From Nocardioides donggukensis (GTDB taxonomy: Bacteria; Actinomycetota; Actinomycetes; Propionibacteriales; Nocardioidaceae), in assembly GCF_014842875.1 (NCBI RefSeq), contig NZ_JACYXZ010000002.1:124001-188000 (forward strand): a stretch of DNA of 64,000 nt, written 5' to 3'. The number at the start of each line of letters is the position of its first letter. Within the stretch, counting starts at the first letter, position 1. The notes beneath the pieces were generated by a model that searched no databases, had not been told where the DNA came from, and worked only from the letters and a program-made list of their open reading frames with translations. Below, piece after piece: positions 56,499-64,000 of the stretch. The position numbers and the translations under genes are program-made.

Positions 56499-56993
56499 GT
56501 GGAGCGGTCGGCGGTCGAGGCGTTCTGGGAGCTGGCACGCTTCCACGCCAAGCTGAACACGATGCCGACCTACTTCGGGCCGACCACCCTCGAGGTGGTG
56601 CCGCCGCCGGCCTGGTCGTTCGGCGCGACGCCGGAGGTGGCCGACGAGCTCCTGACGCTGGTGCTCGCCGGCACCAAGACCGCCACGGCGAGCGCCCGCT
56701 GGGACTACGACGCCGAGGACGAGCCGCTGCCGCAGCCGGGGGCCCTGAGCATCATCCTCGACGGGAGCGGCCACCCGCGTGCGCTGATCGAGACCACCGA
56801 GGTCGCGGTGGTGCCGTTCGCCGAGGTGGACGAGGAGCACGCCCACCTCGAGGGTGAGGACGACCGGACGCTCGCCTCGTGGCGGGAGGTCCACCAGCGC
56901 TTCTTCACCGACCTCGCCGCGCCCGGGCACGCCTTCACCTCCGACATGCCGGTCGTGCTCGAGCGGTTCCGCGTGGTCTACCAGGAGGCCTAG
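56499..56993 (+). CDS. ASCH-domain protein
   Basis: The 164-residue protein has the ASCH fold marks LVLAGTKTATASARWDYD and DDRTLASWREVHQRFF. ASCH domains bind RNA and some members hydrolyse N4-acetylcytidine; the basic pocket GTKTAT is present, but substrate is unknown. It begins 8 bases after sufT and may be transcribed with the suf operon without having a role in it. Confidence 0.85.
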   Translation: MERSAVEAFWELARFHAKLNTMPTYFGPTTLEVVPPPAWSFGATPEVADELLTLVLAGTKTATASARWDYDAEDEPLPQPGALSIILDGSGHPRALIETTEVAVVPFAEVDEEHAHLEGEDDRTLASWREVHQRFFTDLAAPGHAFTSDMPVVLERFRVVYQEA

Positions 56994-56996
56994 GGT
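56991..56996 (+). promoter_or_regulatory. -10 element (TAGGGT) for methyltransferase
   Basis: TAGGGT overlaps the TAG stop of the ASCH gene and lies 44 bases before ATG 57041. Confidence 0.4.
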
Positions 56997-57040
56997 CACC
57001 GGGTCTTGCCGCTCGGCCGACCGCGGAGGACGCTGAGTCC

Positions 57041-57871
57041 ATGGGTGTAGCCGAGCAGGTCGCGGGGCACTACGGTCGCCCGGGCCTCGAGCAGGACGTG
57101 CTCACCGCCGTGGCCGAGGCCGGCCTGGACCTGGACCACCTGCGCCCGCTGGACCTTGCCGAGATCGACGAGTTCCACCTCGGCGGTCTGGAGACGATGC
57201 GCTCGCTGCTGGCCGAGCTGGACCTGGGTCCCGGCCGCCGGCTGCTCGACGTCGGCTCCGGGATCGGGGGACCGGCCAGGCTGGCAGCCGCCGAGTTCGG
57301 CTGCCCGGCCACGGGGGTGGACCTGACGCCCGAGTTCGTCGAGACGGCGCGCACCCTGACCCGGCTGGTGGGCCTCGAGGACCAGGTCGTCTTCGAGACC
57401 GCGGACGCGGCGGCGCTGCCGTTCGCGGAGGGCGCCTTCGACCGGGCGACGATGATCCACGTCGGCATGAACCTGCCCGACAAGGCCTCGGTCTTCGCCG
57501 AGGTGCGCCGGGTCCTCGAGCCCGACGGGCTGTTCCTGATCTTCGACCAGATGCTGACCGGCGACGCCGAACCCGACTACCCGGTGCCGTGGGCCGCCGA
57601 GGCCTCGGCCTCGTTCCTCGAGACGCCGGCGCGCTACCGCGAGCTGCTCGGCGAGGCCGGCTTCACCGTCGACCTCGAGCGGGACCTGACCCACGAGGGC
57701 GTCGCCTTCTTCGAGCGGATGCGGGCCGAGGCGGACGCGGCCGGCGGGCCACCGGCGCTGGGCCTGCACGTGATGTTCGGCGCCGAGTGGCCCCAGCGGG
57801 TGGCCCACGACGCCGCGGCGCTCGTCCAGGGCGTCCTCACGGCGAACGTGGTCGTGGCGCGGGCGACCTGA
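57041..57871 (+). CDS. SAM-dependent methyltransferase
   Basis: The 276-residue class I methyltransferase has the SAM loop LLDVGSGIGGPARLAA, the second motif GVDLTPEFVETA, and AAALPFAEGAFDRATMIHVGMN. The layout resembles UbiE/sarcosine-type and rebeccamycin-type small-molecule methyltransferases, and the C-terminal RYRELLGEAGFTV is common to that group. The substrate is unknown. ATG 57041 has GGAGGA some 11 bases upstream. Confidence 0.85.
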   Translation: MGVAEQVAGHYGRPGLEQDVLTAVAEAGLDLDHLRPLDLAEIDEFHLGGLETMRSLLAELDLGPGRRLLDVGSGIGGPARLAAAEFGCPATGVDLTPEFVETARTLTRLVGLEDQVVFETADAAALPFAEGAFDRATMIHVGMNLPDKASVFAEVRRVLEPDGLFLIFDQMLTGDAEPDYPVPWAAEASASFLETPARYRELLGEAGFTVDLERDLTHEGVAFFERMRAEADAAGGPPALGLHVMFGAEWPQRVAHDAAALVQGVLTANVVVARAT

Positions 57872-57890
57872 CCGGGGCCGCCCGGTCGGC

Positions 57891-57896
57891 TAGCGT
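57891..57896 (+). promoter_or_regulatory. Leaderless -10 (TAGCGT)
   Basis: TAGCGT ends 6 bases before GTG 57903. Confidence 0.55.
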
Positions 57897-57902
57897 CGCC
57901 GC

Positions 57903-58526
57903 GTGCCCCCACCTCCCGGTCCCGACGTCGTGCCCGTGCCCGGCCAGCGGCTGCCGCGCTGGGTCGAGAACTTCGGCGGCCGGCACGGCTCGACCCGGCT
58001 CGCGGTCACGGACGGGGCCCTCCGAGGCGAGGCGGAGGACGGCTCCTGGTTCGTGGCGCGGCTGCCGTTCGGGGCGTCGTACGACGGCCCGGCCGAGGTG
58101 GCCGCGTTCGCCGACGCCGCCCTGCCGCCCGCCGCCTGGGGGGTGCTGCTGGTCCGCAAGGGCGGCTTCGCCGTCGCCCGGCTGACGGGGGAGCGGATCG
58201 TGGAGTCGAAGGTCGGCCAGCGGCACGTGCAGGGCCGGACCAAGGCCGGTGGGCAGAGCCAGCAGCGGTTCGCCCGGCGCCGGGACAACCAGGCCAGGCA
58301 GGCCTACGAGGCGGCCGCGGGGCACGCCGCCCGGATCCTGGGGGAGATCGGCACCGTCGTCGGAGGCGGGGACCACGCGGCGGTCGAGGCGGTGCTCACC
58401 GACGCGAGGCTGCGTCGGGTGGAGCTCGTCGAGCCCTGGCTGGCCGTGCCGGACCCGCGGCGATCCGTGCTGGAGCAGGCGGTCAGGGATGCCTGCGCCG
58501 TGCGCGTCGAGGTCGCCAACGCCTGA
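57903..58526 (+). CDS. Actinobacterial VLRF1-type peptidyl-tRNA hydrolase
   Basis: The 207-residue protein matches the acVLRF1 group, bacterial relatives of eRF1 and the Vms1/ANKZF1 release factor, expected to release peptide from stalled ribosomal complexes. The key stretch GRTKAGGQSQQRFARRR (about 111-127) holds the Gly/Gln loop with the likely catalytic Gln, preceded by VLLVRKGGFAVARL and VGQRHV and followed by a helix with DNQARQAYEAAA. It is soluble. GTG 57903 has a TAGCGT -10 at leaderless spacing. Confidence 0.82.
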   Translation: MPPPPGPDVVPVPGQRLPRWVENFGGRHGSTRLAVTDGALRGEAEDGSWFVARLPFGASYDGPAEVAAFADAALPPAAWGVLLVRKGGFAVARLTGERIVESKVGQRHVQGRTKAGGQSQQRFARRRDNQARQAYEAAAGHAARILGEIGTVVGGGDHAAVEAVLTDARLRRVELVEPWLAVPDPRRSVLEQAVRDACAVRVEVANA

Positions 58527-58558
58527 GCCGGCTCCCGCTGCCGGGCCGACGACCGGAG

Positions 58559-59140
58559 CTACGCCCCGGTCCTCCCGTCGATCCCTTCGCGCAGCAGGTC
58601 GAGGTGCCCGCAGTGCTGGGCGTACTCGGTGACCATCCGGAGCACCAGCCAGCGCAGGTCGACGTCCTCGTGCCAGTCCAGCGGCCGCGCCGTGTCGTCG
58701 AGGTCGTGCGCCGCGACGATCTCGCGGGAGACCGCACACTCCGCGCGCCAGGCCTCGAGGTCGGCGGCGAGGTCCGCGTCCGGCGGCGGGTCGAAGTCGA
58801 GGTCGGGGTCGTCGGCGGAGACGAAGAGGAACGGCACGTCGCGACGCTCGAAGTTCTGCTGGAACCACCACCGCTCGACGCCGGCGAGGTGCCGGACCAG
58901 GCCGTGCGGTGACAGCGTGGACGGCGGCATCGGCCGGGTCCGGGCCTGCTCGGGGGTGAGGCCGCGGCACTTCATCTCCAGCGTCGCCCGGTAGTGTTCC
59001 AGGTACGCCACCAGCGCCTCACGCTCGGCCGCCACGCGCGGGATCCGGGGGCGGTCGTCGTCGGCCCAGACGGGCGAGAAGTCGTCGTCGGTCAGGCCGG
59101 ACTCCGGCCGGGCCGCGCCCTCGGCACGGTGATCGCTCAT
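58559..59140 (-). CDS. DinB family protein
   Basis: The 193-residue protein has the four-helix DinB/YfiT fold with His ligands in STLSPHGLVRHLAGVERWW and YAQHCGHLDLLREGIDG, a probable divalent metal site. Many such proteins are mycothiol- or bacillithiol-linked transferases, but this one has no known substrate. It has no close partner; the diverged palindromic repeat lies 65 bases upstream. Confidence 0.85.
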   Translation of the reverse strand: MSDHRAEGAARPESGLTDDDFSPVWADDDRPRIPRVAAEREALVAYLEHYRATLEMKCRGLTPEQARTRPMPPSTLSPHGLVRHLAGVERWWFQQNFERRDVPFLFVSADDPDLDFDPPPDADLAADLEAWRAECAVSREIVAAHDLDDTARPLDWHEDVDLRWLVLRMVTEYAQHCGHLDLLREGIDGRTGA

Positions 59141-59205
59141 GCGCCGCACTGTGCCACGTCTGCCCGGGCTGTCGATCTCGCCGGGGCTCTCGGTCCGCGA
59201 TCGGC

Positions 59206-59263
59206 GAGGCTCTACGTTCGACAGGTTCGAGGGCCCGGAAACCTGCAGATCGTAGAGAGGCTC
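59206..59263. repeat. Dispersed palindromic repeat, copy 2 (diverged)
   Basis: Outer arms CTCTACG (59210-59216) and CGTAGAG (59251-59257) are perfect; inner arms CAGGTT and AACCTG remain, with mismatches between. The left arm shares 13 consecutive bases with copy 1 (AGGCTCTACGTTC) and then CAGGTTC. It lies between the DinB gene and the small zinc-ribbon gene. Confidence 0.75.
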
Positions 59264-59285
59264 CCGACGTCCCGGCCGAGCACGG

Positions 59286-59477
59286 CTAGCCCCCGCCACC
59301 TCCACCGGACCCGTCTCCGATGCCCCCGGGTGGGAACCGGTTGGCGAGGACGACCCTGGGGCTGTACTTGCCGCACCGTGCGCACTCCTGCCACCGTGCA
59401 TTGGCATTGACCCGGGTCGCCCAGGTGTGGGATCCGATCCGGCAGCGGAACGGTCTCTTCTCGTTGCTCGGCTTCAT
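59286..59477 (-). CDS. Small zinc-ribbon-like protein
   Basis: The 63-residue protein has RCRIGSHTWATR and QECARCGKYSPR, giving one Cys, one His and a CxxC that could bind zinc, and ends in a Gly tail. Short proteins of this form are common in actinobacteria and unassigned. GGGGGAG precedes ATG 59477, and a TAGCCT -10 lies 20 bases further up, so the gene is likely real. Confidence 0.6.
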   Translation of the reverse strand: MKPSNEKRPFRCRIGSHTWATRVNANARWQECARCGKYSPRVVLANRFPPGGIGDGSGGGGGG

Positions 59478-59497
59478 GTCGCTCCCCCTTCGGCGCG

Positions 59498-59503
59498 AGG
59501 CTA
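59498..59503 (-). promoter_or_regulatory. -10 element (TAGCCT, minus strand)
   Basis: TAGCCT on the minus strand lies 20 bases before ATG 59477 and leaves room for its GGGGGAG site. Confidence 0.4.
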
Positions 59504-59559
59504 TCGCCCGACGGTCCTCGCGTCTCAGGTCTGCCGTTGCCACGGTGGCCGGAGCCCGG

Positions 59560-61170
59560 TCAGAGCAGCGCGTCGAGGTGGTCCCCGAGCCGCAGGCTGA
59601 GCGCGAGCAGCGGGAAGGTCGGGTTGGCATAGCCCCCGGTGGGGAACACCGAGCTCCCCGCGACCCACAGGTTGGGCACGCCGTGCACGCGGCAGTCGGC
59701 GTCCACCACGCCCCGGCGAGGGTCGTCGGCCATGCGGGTGGTCCCCATGTGGTGCGGACCACCGATGACCCGCTCCTCCCAGCCCGGGCTCGGCGGCACC
59801 AGCCGGCCCAGCCCCTCACGGCGCAGTCTGCCGTCGAGCAGCGCCAGGGTGCGCCGCAGGCTGTCCAGGTCCTGCTCGTGCAGGCGCCAGTCGAGCCGGG
59901 CACGAGGCATCCCGAACGCGTCCCGGCCGGTGCCGAGCGTGACCCGGCTCTCCGGCTGGGGCGTCTGCTCGGCGCGGGCGTAGAGCGCATGCACGCCGAC
60001 GGCCGGTGCCTGGTCGCGTGCCACCCGGACCGCCTCCCGGTACGACGCGCGCACGTCGGTCGCCGTCGCGCGGTACCACGCCCGGCCGCCCAGGTCTCGG
60101 AGCGGGTGCCGGTCGCCCGGGTCTCCGGTCGGCCGACGAGCGGCGAGCCGCCGCAGGGCGCGTTCGGCGTACACGGTGGCGCGCGGCGACCAGGACAGGA
60201 ACGGCTGCCCGTCGGGGTGACCCGGGGCCTCGACGACGAGCGAGGTCGCCAGCAGGCGGTCCCGCGCCTGGGCCCGGGCGCTGGTCGCCAACGCCCCTCT
60301 GATCGTCCCGGCGCTGGGGTGGTGCCGGAGCGCGTGGAACCCGGCTCGCAGCCGGGGGTGCGGGCTCAGCAGGTGGCCGGCAGGGACGTGCAGGTGCTCC
60401 ATGAAGTAGCGGCCGACGACGTCGTGCTCGTTGCCGAGCCCGGCCGGCCGGTCGGCGGTGCTCGCCAGGAGCAGCCGGGGGTTCTCGATCCCGCCGGCGG
60501 CCAGCACGAAGGCCCGCGCCGTCACTCGCAGGTCCGGGCCGCGCCAGGTGCTCACGTCAGCGTGGCCGACCCGCGCGGAGCCCGGTGCCAGGTGCAGCCC
60601 GGTGACCGTGGCGTCGGTCAGCACCGTGACGTGCGGGTGGGCCTCGAGGCCGGGGCGCGCGAGCGGACCGTAGTCCATCTTTGTGGGGCTGAACTGGTAG
60701 ACGACGTGCTCGAAGTCGGGGTCCAGCTCCATGGGCGGGCGGACCAGGTCCTGCCAGGTGTCGACGTCGAACCCGGCACGGGTCAGACGCAGCAGTTCGG
60801 CGGTCTCTCGGTGGTGGCGCGACAGCTCCGCGGCGTCGATGGGCCAGCCGCCGTGCTCGACCCAGCCCCGCTCCTCGAGGTCCGAGGCGTCGAGCGGCCG
60901 ACTCATGCCGCCCCACCTGTTGCCACTGCCGCCCAGGAGGCGGAACCGGGCGGTGTGCAGCGGCCAGTAGGGGTGGCCGACCACCTCTCCGCGACCCAGC
61001 ATCTGGGCCCGCACGGTCTGCCGCACCCCGCCGCTCTCCAGGACCAGGACCCGACGCCCCGGGCGTCCGAGCCGCGAGGCGAGGGCGAGGCCGGCCGGCC
61101 CGGCACCGACGATGCACACGTCGCACCGCAGGTCGGTGCCCGCGGCCTCGGTCAGCGCGGAGCGCAGCAT
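59560..61170 (-). CDS. GMC-family FAD-dependent oxidoreductase
   Basis: The 536-residue flavoprotein has the dinucleotide loop DVCIVGAGPAGLALASRL, LLGGSGNRWGGMSRP, VLAAGGIENPRLLL, and the C-terminal GPHHMGTTRM with VPNLWVAGSSVFPTGGYANPT, where the catalytic His is expected. It would oxidise an alcohol or sugar. Homologues sit in secondary-metabolite and sugar pathways, but no partner is beside it. ATG 61170 is chosen because the upstream in-frame residues are Gly/Arg-rich and not GMC-like. Confidence 0.87.
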   Translation of the reverse strand: MLRSALTEAAGTDLRCDVCIVGAGPAGLALASRLGRPGRRVLVLESGGVRQTVRAQMLGRGEVVGHPYWPLHTARFRLLGGSGNRWGGMSRPLDASDLEERGWVEHGGWPIDAAELSRHHRETAELLRLTRAGFDVDTWQDLVRPPMELDPDFEHVVYQFSPTKMDYGPLARPGLEAHPHVTVLTDATVTGLHLAPGSARVGHADVSTWRGPDLRVTARAFVLAAGGIENPRLLLASTADRPAGLGNEHDVVGRYFMEHLHVPAGHLLSPHPRLRAGFHALRHHPSAGTIRGALATSARAQARDRLLATSLVVEAPGHPDGQPFLSWSPRATVYAERALRRLAARRPTGDPGDRHPLRDLGGRAWYRATATDVRASYREAVRVARDQAPAVGVHALYARAEQTPQPESRVTLGTGRDAFGMPRARLDWRLHEQDLDSLRRTLALLDGRLRREGLGRLVPPSPGWEERVIGGPHHMGTTRMADDPRRGVVDADCRVHGVPNLWVAGSSVFPTGGYANPTFPLLALSLRLGDHLDALL

Positions 61171-61274
61171 CGGCGTGCCCCCTGGTCGGCCCACTCGCCG
61201 ACGGCTCGACGGCCCCCCCGGGCCACTCAGGAATGAGCCTAGCCTGAGGCCTCCCACGTGCCACGATGTCCGGC

Positions 61275-62180
61275 ATGTGGCAACCCGAGCCCGGCTGGCA
61301 GGCGCTGCGCGCCGGAGCGGGTCCCTCGACGGTCGGCGTGTGGGCAGCGGGGGAGACGGTCGTCAAGCGGGTCGCGGCGCCGCTCCCGGGAGACCCGCCG
61401 GAGCTCTCCCGGCCCGGTCACTTCGCCTATTGGCGGCGCCCGGTGGACGTGGCGCTGCACGGCACCGTCGAGGCCACCCTCGGCCTGCGCGGGCCGGCGG
61501 CGCTCAGCGTCGTCGAGGACGACGAGGGTGCCACCCTGGTGCACCCGCGGCTCGAGGCCGGGCCGGCCGGGCCGCCGACCGGTCCGTTCGCCGCCCGCGC
61601 CCTGGGCCGCTTCGCGGGGTGCGAGGTGCCGGACCTGCCGTGGCTGGCCCGCGGCCAGCTGGCCGACCGACTGTCCGCCGTCGAGCGACGCGGAGGCTGG
61701 GGGACCCTGGCCCGCACCACCGTGGCCGACGTCGCGGACGCGCTGTGGTCTCGGCGGACGAGTCTGCTCGGCCGCCTGGCCGAGCTCCCACAGGTCCTGC
61801 AGCACGGTGACCCGGTGCCGGCGAACCTGGTCCGCGCCGAGGGCGAGGACGTGCTCGCCCTCGACTGGTCCACGCTCGGCTCGGGTCCGGTCGGCGGCGA
61901 CGCCGGCTACTGGACGCTCAGCGCCCGGGAGGGCTTCGAGGTGCTGGTCGCGGCCTACTGCTCCGGGCTCCCCGCCGGTCTCGCCTCCGCGGAGCAGGTG
62001 CTGCTCGGGGCCCGGGTCACCGCCGTCCTGACCGCCCTCACCCGGGCCGACTGGGCGCTGGCGCGGGTCGCCGGGGGAGAGGGCGCGCTCGCCGGGAAGT
62101 ACCGCCACCCCAGCGTGGCGCCGTACCTGCGGTCCCTGCAGCGGCTGCTGCCGGAGATCGAGGCGCTGCTGGACGGCTGA
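61275..62180 (+). CDS. Aminoglycoside phosphotransferase-fold protein
   Basis: The 301-residue protein has the APH/choline-kinase catalytic loop LQHGDPVPANLVR followed by VLALDWSTLGSGPVGGD, where the Asp residues hold base and metal. The N-terminal lobe has an ATP Lys in ETVVKRV. The substrate is unknown and resistance should not be assumed. The start is ATG 61275 if CACGAT (61262-61267) is a leaderless -10; ATG 61266 is the alternative. Its stop codon abuts the stop of the convergent metallopeptidase gene. Confidence 0.8.
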   Translation: MWQPEPGWQALRAGAGPSTVGVWAAGETVVKRVAAPLPGDPPELSRPGHFAYWRRPVDVALHGTVEATLGLRGPAALSVVEDDEGATLVHPRLEAGPAGPPTGPFAARALGRFAGCEVPDLPWLARGQLADRLSAVERRGGWGTLARTTVADVADALWSRRTSLLGRLAELPQVLQHGDPVPANLVRAEGEDVLALDWSTLGSGPVGGDAGYWTLSAREGFEVLVAAYCSGLPAGLASAEQVLLGARVTAVLTALTRADWALARVAGGEGALAGKYRHPSVAPYLRSLQRLLPEIEALLDG

Positions 62181-63152
62181 TCAGAGGCGAGTCGCCGCGA
62201 ACGTGTCGCAGGCCTCGAAGTCGCCGGTGTCGAAGCCGGTCCGGAACCAGCGCTGCCGCTGCTCGGCCGAGCCGTGCGTCCAGCCCTCGGGGTTCACCCG
62301 GCCGGACGTCTTCTGCTGGATCCGGTCGTCACCGACGGACTCCGCCGCCTCGATGGCCAGCCGGATGTCGTCGTCGGTGAGCTCGGAGATCAGCGCCTCG
62401 CCCGCGGCGTCGTCGGTGCGGGTCGCCCCGCGCGCCCACATCCCCGCGTAGCAGTCGGCCTGCAGCTCCAGGCGGACGGCGTCGGAGTCCGGACCCTGCT
62501 GGGTGCGGACCCGGCCCATGCTGCCGGTGAGGTTCTGGACGTGGTGGCCGTACTCGTGGCCGATGACGTAGTACTCCACGAAACCGCCGTCGGGGCCGCC
62601 GAGCTGCCGCTCCAGCACCTCGTCGAAGAACCCGGTGTCGAGGTAGACCGTCGAGTCCCGAGGGCAGTAGAACGGTCCGACCTGCGAGGTCGCATCGCCG
62701 CAGCCGGTGCTGACGGTGTCCTGGAAGGTCGTGGTCAGCGCGAGCTGGTAGGGCGTCCCGGACATGGACTCGAGGTTGTCGCCCCAGTAGTCCTGGATCG
62801 AGTTCACCACCGCCACCCGGGCACAGTCGGCGCTCTCGTTGGCGTCGGCGCCGGTCCGGCAGTCGTCGTACCGCTCGGAGCCCTGCACCTGCGCCGGGTC
62901 CAGCCCGGTCGACGAGCCACCGGGCAGGCCGCCCGTGCCGCCGCCGTCGCCCAGGCACTGGGTGAGCACCACGAACAGCACGATCACCAGCAGCCCGGTC
63001 ATGCCGCCGCCGGCCTTGATCCCACCGGGGACCCGGATCTGCTGGCCGCCACCGCGGCCTCCCAGGGCGCCACCGAGACCGCCGCCGGAGCGGCCGCGTC
63101 CGGAGTCGCGGACCTGGCCGCGGTCCAGCCTGGCCTTGGGGTTGAACCGCAT
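62181..63152 (-). CDS. Membrane-anchored neutral zinc metallopeptidase (YpfJ-like)
   Basis: The 323-residue protein has a Gly-rich cytoplasmic N-terminus, one membrane helix (GLLVIVLFVVLTQCL), and an external peptidase domain with the zinc motif IGHEYGHHVQNL and the downstream ELQADCYAGMWA. This is the YpfJ/putative neutral zinc metallopeptidase family, with unknown substrates. GCGGAGG lies 4 bases before ATG 63152. The gene ends with no spacer against the phosphotransferase-fold gene. Confidence 0.9.
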   Translation of the reverse strand: MRFNPKARLDRGQVRDSGRGRSGGGLGGALGGRGGGQQIRVPGGIKAGGGMTGLLVIVLFVVLTQCLGDGGGTGGLPGGSSTGLDPAQVQGSERYDDCRTGADANESADCARVAVVNSIQDYWGDNLESMSGTPYQLALTTTFQDTVSTGCGDATSQVGPFYCPRDSTVYLDTGFFDEVLERQLGGPDGGFVEYYVIGHEYGHHVQNLTGSMGRVRTQQGPDSDAVRLELQADCYAGMWARGATRTDDAAGEALISELTDDDIRLAIEAAESVGDDRIQQKTSGRVNPEGWTHGSAEQRQRWFRTGFDTGDFEACDTFAATRL

Positions 63153-63214
63153 GGTGCCTCCGCTGCCCTCCGATGCGGGCCACCGGGCCCCTCGCCCGTA
63201 GACTACGCACCCTC

Positions 63215-64000
63215 ATGATCTCCGCCCAACAGCTCGAAGTCCGTGCCGGCGCGCGCCTCCTGATGGAGAACGTCAGCTTCCGCATCGCCGCCGGCGACAA
63301 GGTCGGCCTGGTCGGCCGCAACGGCGCCGGCAAGACCACGCTCACCAAGATCCTCGCCGGCGACGCCCTGCCCGCCAGTGGCCAGGTGCTGCGTACCGGC
63401 GACGTCGGCTACCTCCCTCAGGACCCGCGCACCGGCGACCCGGAGGTCCTCGCCCGCGACCGGATCCTCTCCGCCCGCGGCATCGACGACGCGGTGCGTC
63501 GCCTGCGCGAGGCCGAGGTCGAGATGGGCTCCGACGACCCGGCGGTGGCCGAGCGGGCGATGAAGCGCTACACCCGGGCCGACTCCGAGCTGCACGCCGG
63601 CGGGGGGTACGCCGCGGAGGCCGAGGCCTCGCGGATCGCGCACAGCCTCGGCATCGAGGAGCGGATCCTCGGCCAACCCCTCCGCACCCTCTCCGGCGGG
63701 CAGCGGCGCCGCGTCGAGCTGGCCCGGATCCTCTTCTCCGGTGCCGAGACCCTGCTCCTCGACGAGCCGACCAACCACCTCGACGCCGACTCGATCGTCT
63801 GGCTGCGGGAGTTCCTCCGCAGCCACCAGGGCGGCCTGATCGTGATCAGCCACGACAACGAGCTGCTCGAGGCCTGCGTGACGAAGGTGCTGCACCTCGA
63901 CGCCAACCGGGCCGAGATCGACGTCTACAACATGGGCTGGCGCGCCTACCTCACCCAGCGCGAGACAGACGAGCGGCGCCGCAAGCGGGAGCGGCAGAAC
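63215..64000 (+). CDS. ABC-F family ATPase, 3'-truncated by window edge
   Basis: The open frame runs from ATG 63215 to the window end (262 codons) without a stop. It holds the first ABC module: GRNGAGKTTLTKILAG, LSGGQRRRVELARIL, LLLDEPTNHLDADS and VISHDNELLEA, then the arm leading to the linker (TQRETDERRRKRER). The DEPTNHLD form marks the ABC-F group of ribosome-acting ATPases, which includes EttA-like translation factors and resistance proteins; which one cannot be told without the second module. TAGACT at 63199 gives a very short leader. Confidence 0.92.
   Translation, partial: MISAQQLEVRAGARLLMENVSFRIAAGDKVGLVGRNGAGKTTLTKILAGDALPASGQVLRTGDVGYLPQDPRTGDPEVLARDRILSARGIDDAVRRLREAEVEMGSDDPAVAERAMKRYTRADSELHAGGGYAAEAEASRIAHSLGIEERILGQPLRTLSGGQRRRVELARILFSGAETLLLDEPTNHLDADSIVWLREFLRSHQGGLIVISHDNELLEACVTKVLHLDANRAEIDVYNMGWRAYLTQRETDERRRKRERQN

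Noticed and set aside
61275..62180. Antibiotic-resistance kinase
   Set aside because: The APH fold is present, but most chromosomal members have other or unknown substrates and there is no resistance context.

Overview
The window is chromosomal DNA of a high-G+C actinobacterium, most likely a Nocardioides-like member of the Nocardioidaceae. That placement is inference from gene content: RbpA, WhiA, OpcA, a mycothiol-type maleylpyruvate isomerase fold, an actinobacterial VLRF1-type peptidyl-tRNA hydrolase, the rapZ-yvcK-whiA trio and a sufR-sufBD-Rieske-sufC-sufS-sufU-sufT operon. I see no transposase, integrase, CRISPR array, tRNA or rRNA. No gene-free stretch exceeds about 200 bases. Many genes show a TAnnnT hexamer ending 6-8 bases before the start codon, the signature of leaderless transcripts, and I used this to choose several starts.

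Layout. 1-4.4 kb: two paralogous sulfotransferase-like genes (the first cut by the window edge) flank an acyltransferase-3/SGNH surface O-acyltransferase. 4.5-7 kb: a small unknown protein, an old-yellow-enzyme oxidoreductase and a companion flavin reductase that lacks its ferredoxin domain. 7-9.7 kb: a secreted phospholipase-D-like protein facing a metallo-beta-lactamase-fold hydrolase and a DinB/MDMPI-fold protein. 9.8-18.1 kb: uvrA (with a LexA box), a Rieske lipoprotein, then uvrC-rapZ-yvcK-whiA. 18.2-22 kb: lower glycolysis gap-pgk-tpiA, then secG and rbpA. 22.1-31.2 kb: a secreted beta-propeller protein, then on the minus strand a pentose-phosphate cluster tkt-tal-pgi-zwf-opcA-pgl. 31.3 kb: ctaB, divergent from tkt.

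32.3-47 kb is the accessory part: a surface or exopolysaccharide cluster placed between ctaB and the ctaA/ABC/suf block, which are usually close neighbours in actinobacteria. It holds three GT2 and three GT4-type glycosyltransferases, a GT-C-like membrane protein, a Wzx-like flippase, a polysaccharide deacetylase, a secreted beta-helix protein and a striking single-chain fusion of a membrane acyltransferase-3 with a clan GH-A glycoside hydrolase. Nearly all these genes overlap by the stop/start ATGA or GTGA, so they are probably translationally coupled. The leader of the cluster carries a palindrome between -35 and -10, a stem-loop and a 14-codon upstream ORF.

47.1-56.5 kb: ctaA with a two-gene ABC exporter on the minus strand, then the suf iron-sulfur operon headed by sufR, whose start codon lies on a CAAC-N6-GTTG operator. 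56.5-64 kb: assorted single genes (ASCH domain, methyltransferase, VLRF1-type hydrolase, DinB, small zinc-ribbon protein, GMC oxidoreductase, aminoglycoside-phosphotransferase fold, zinc metallopeptidase) and the start of an ABC-F ATPase cut by the right edge. A dispersed palindromic repeat occurs at 8.3 kb and again at 59.2 kb.
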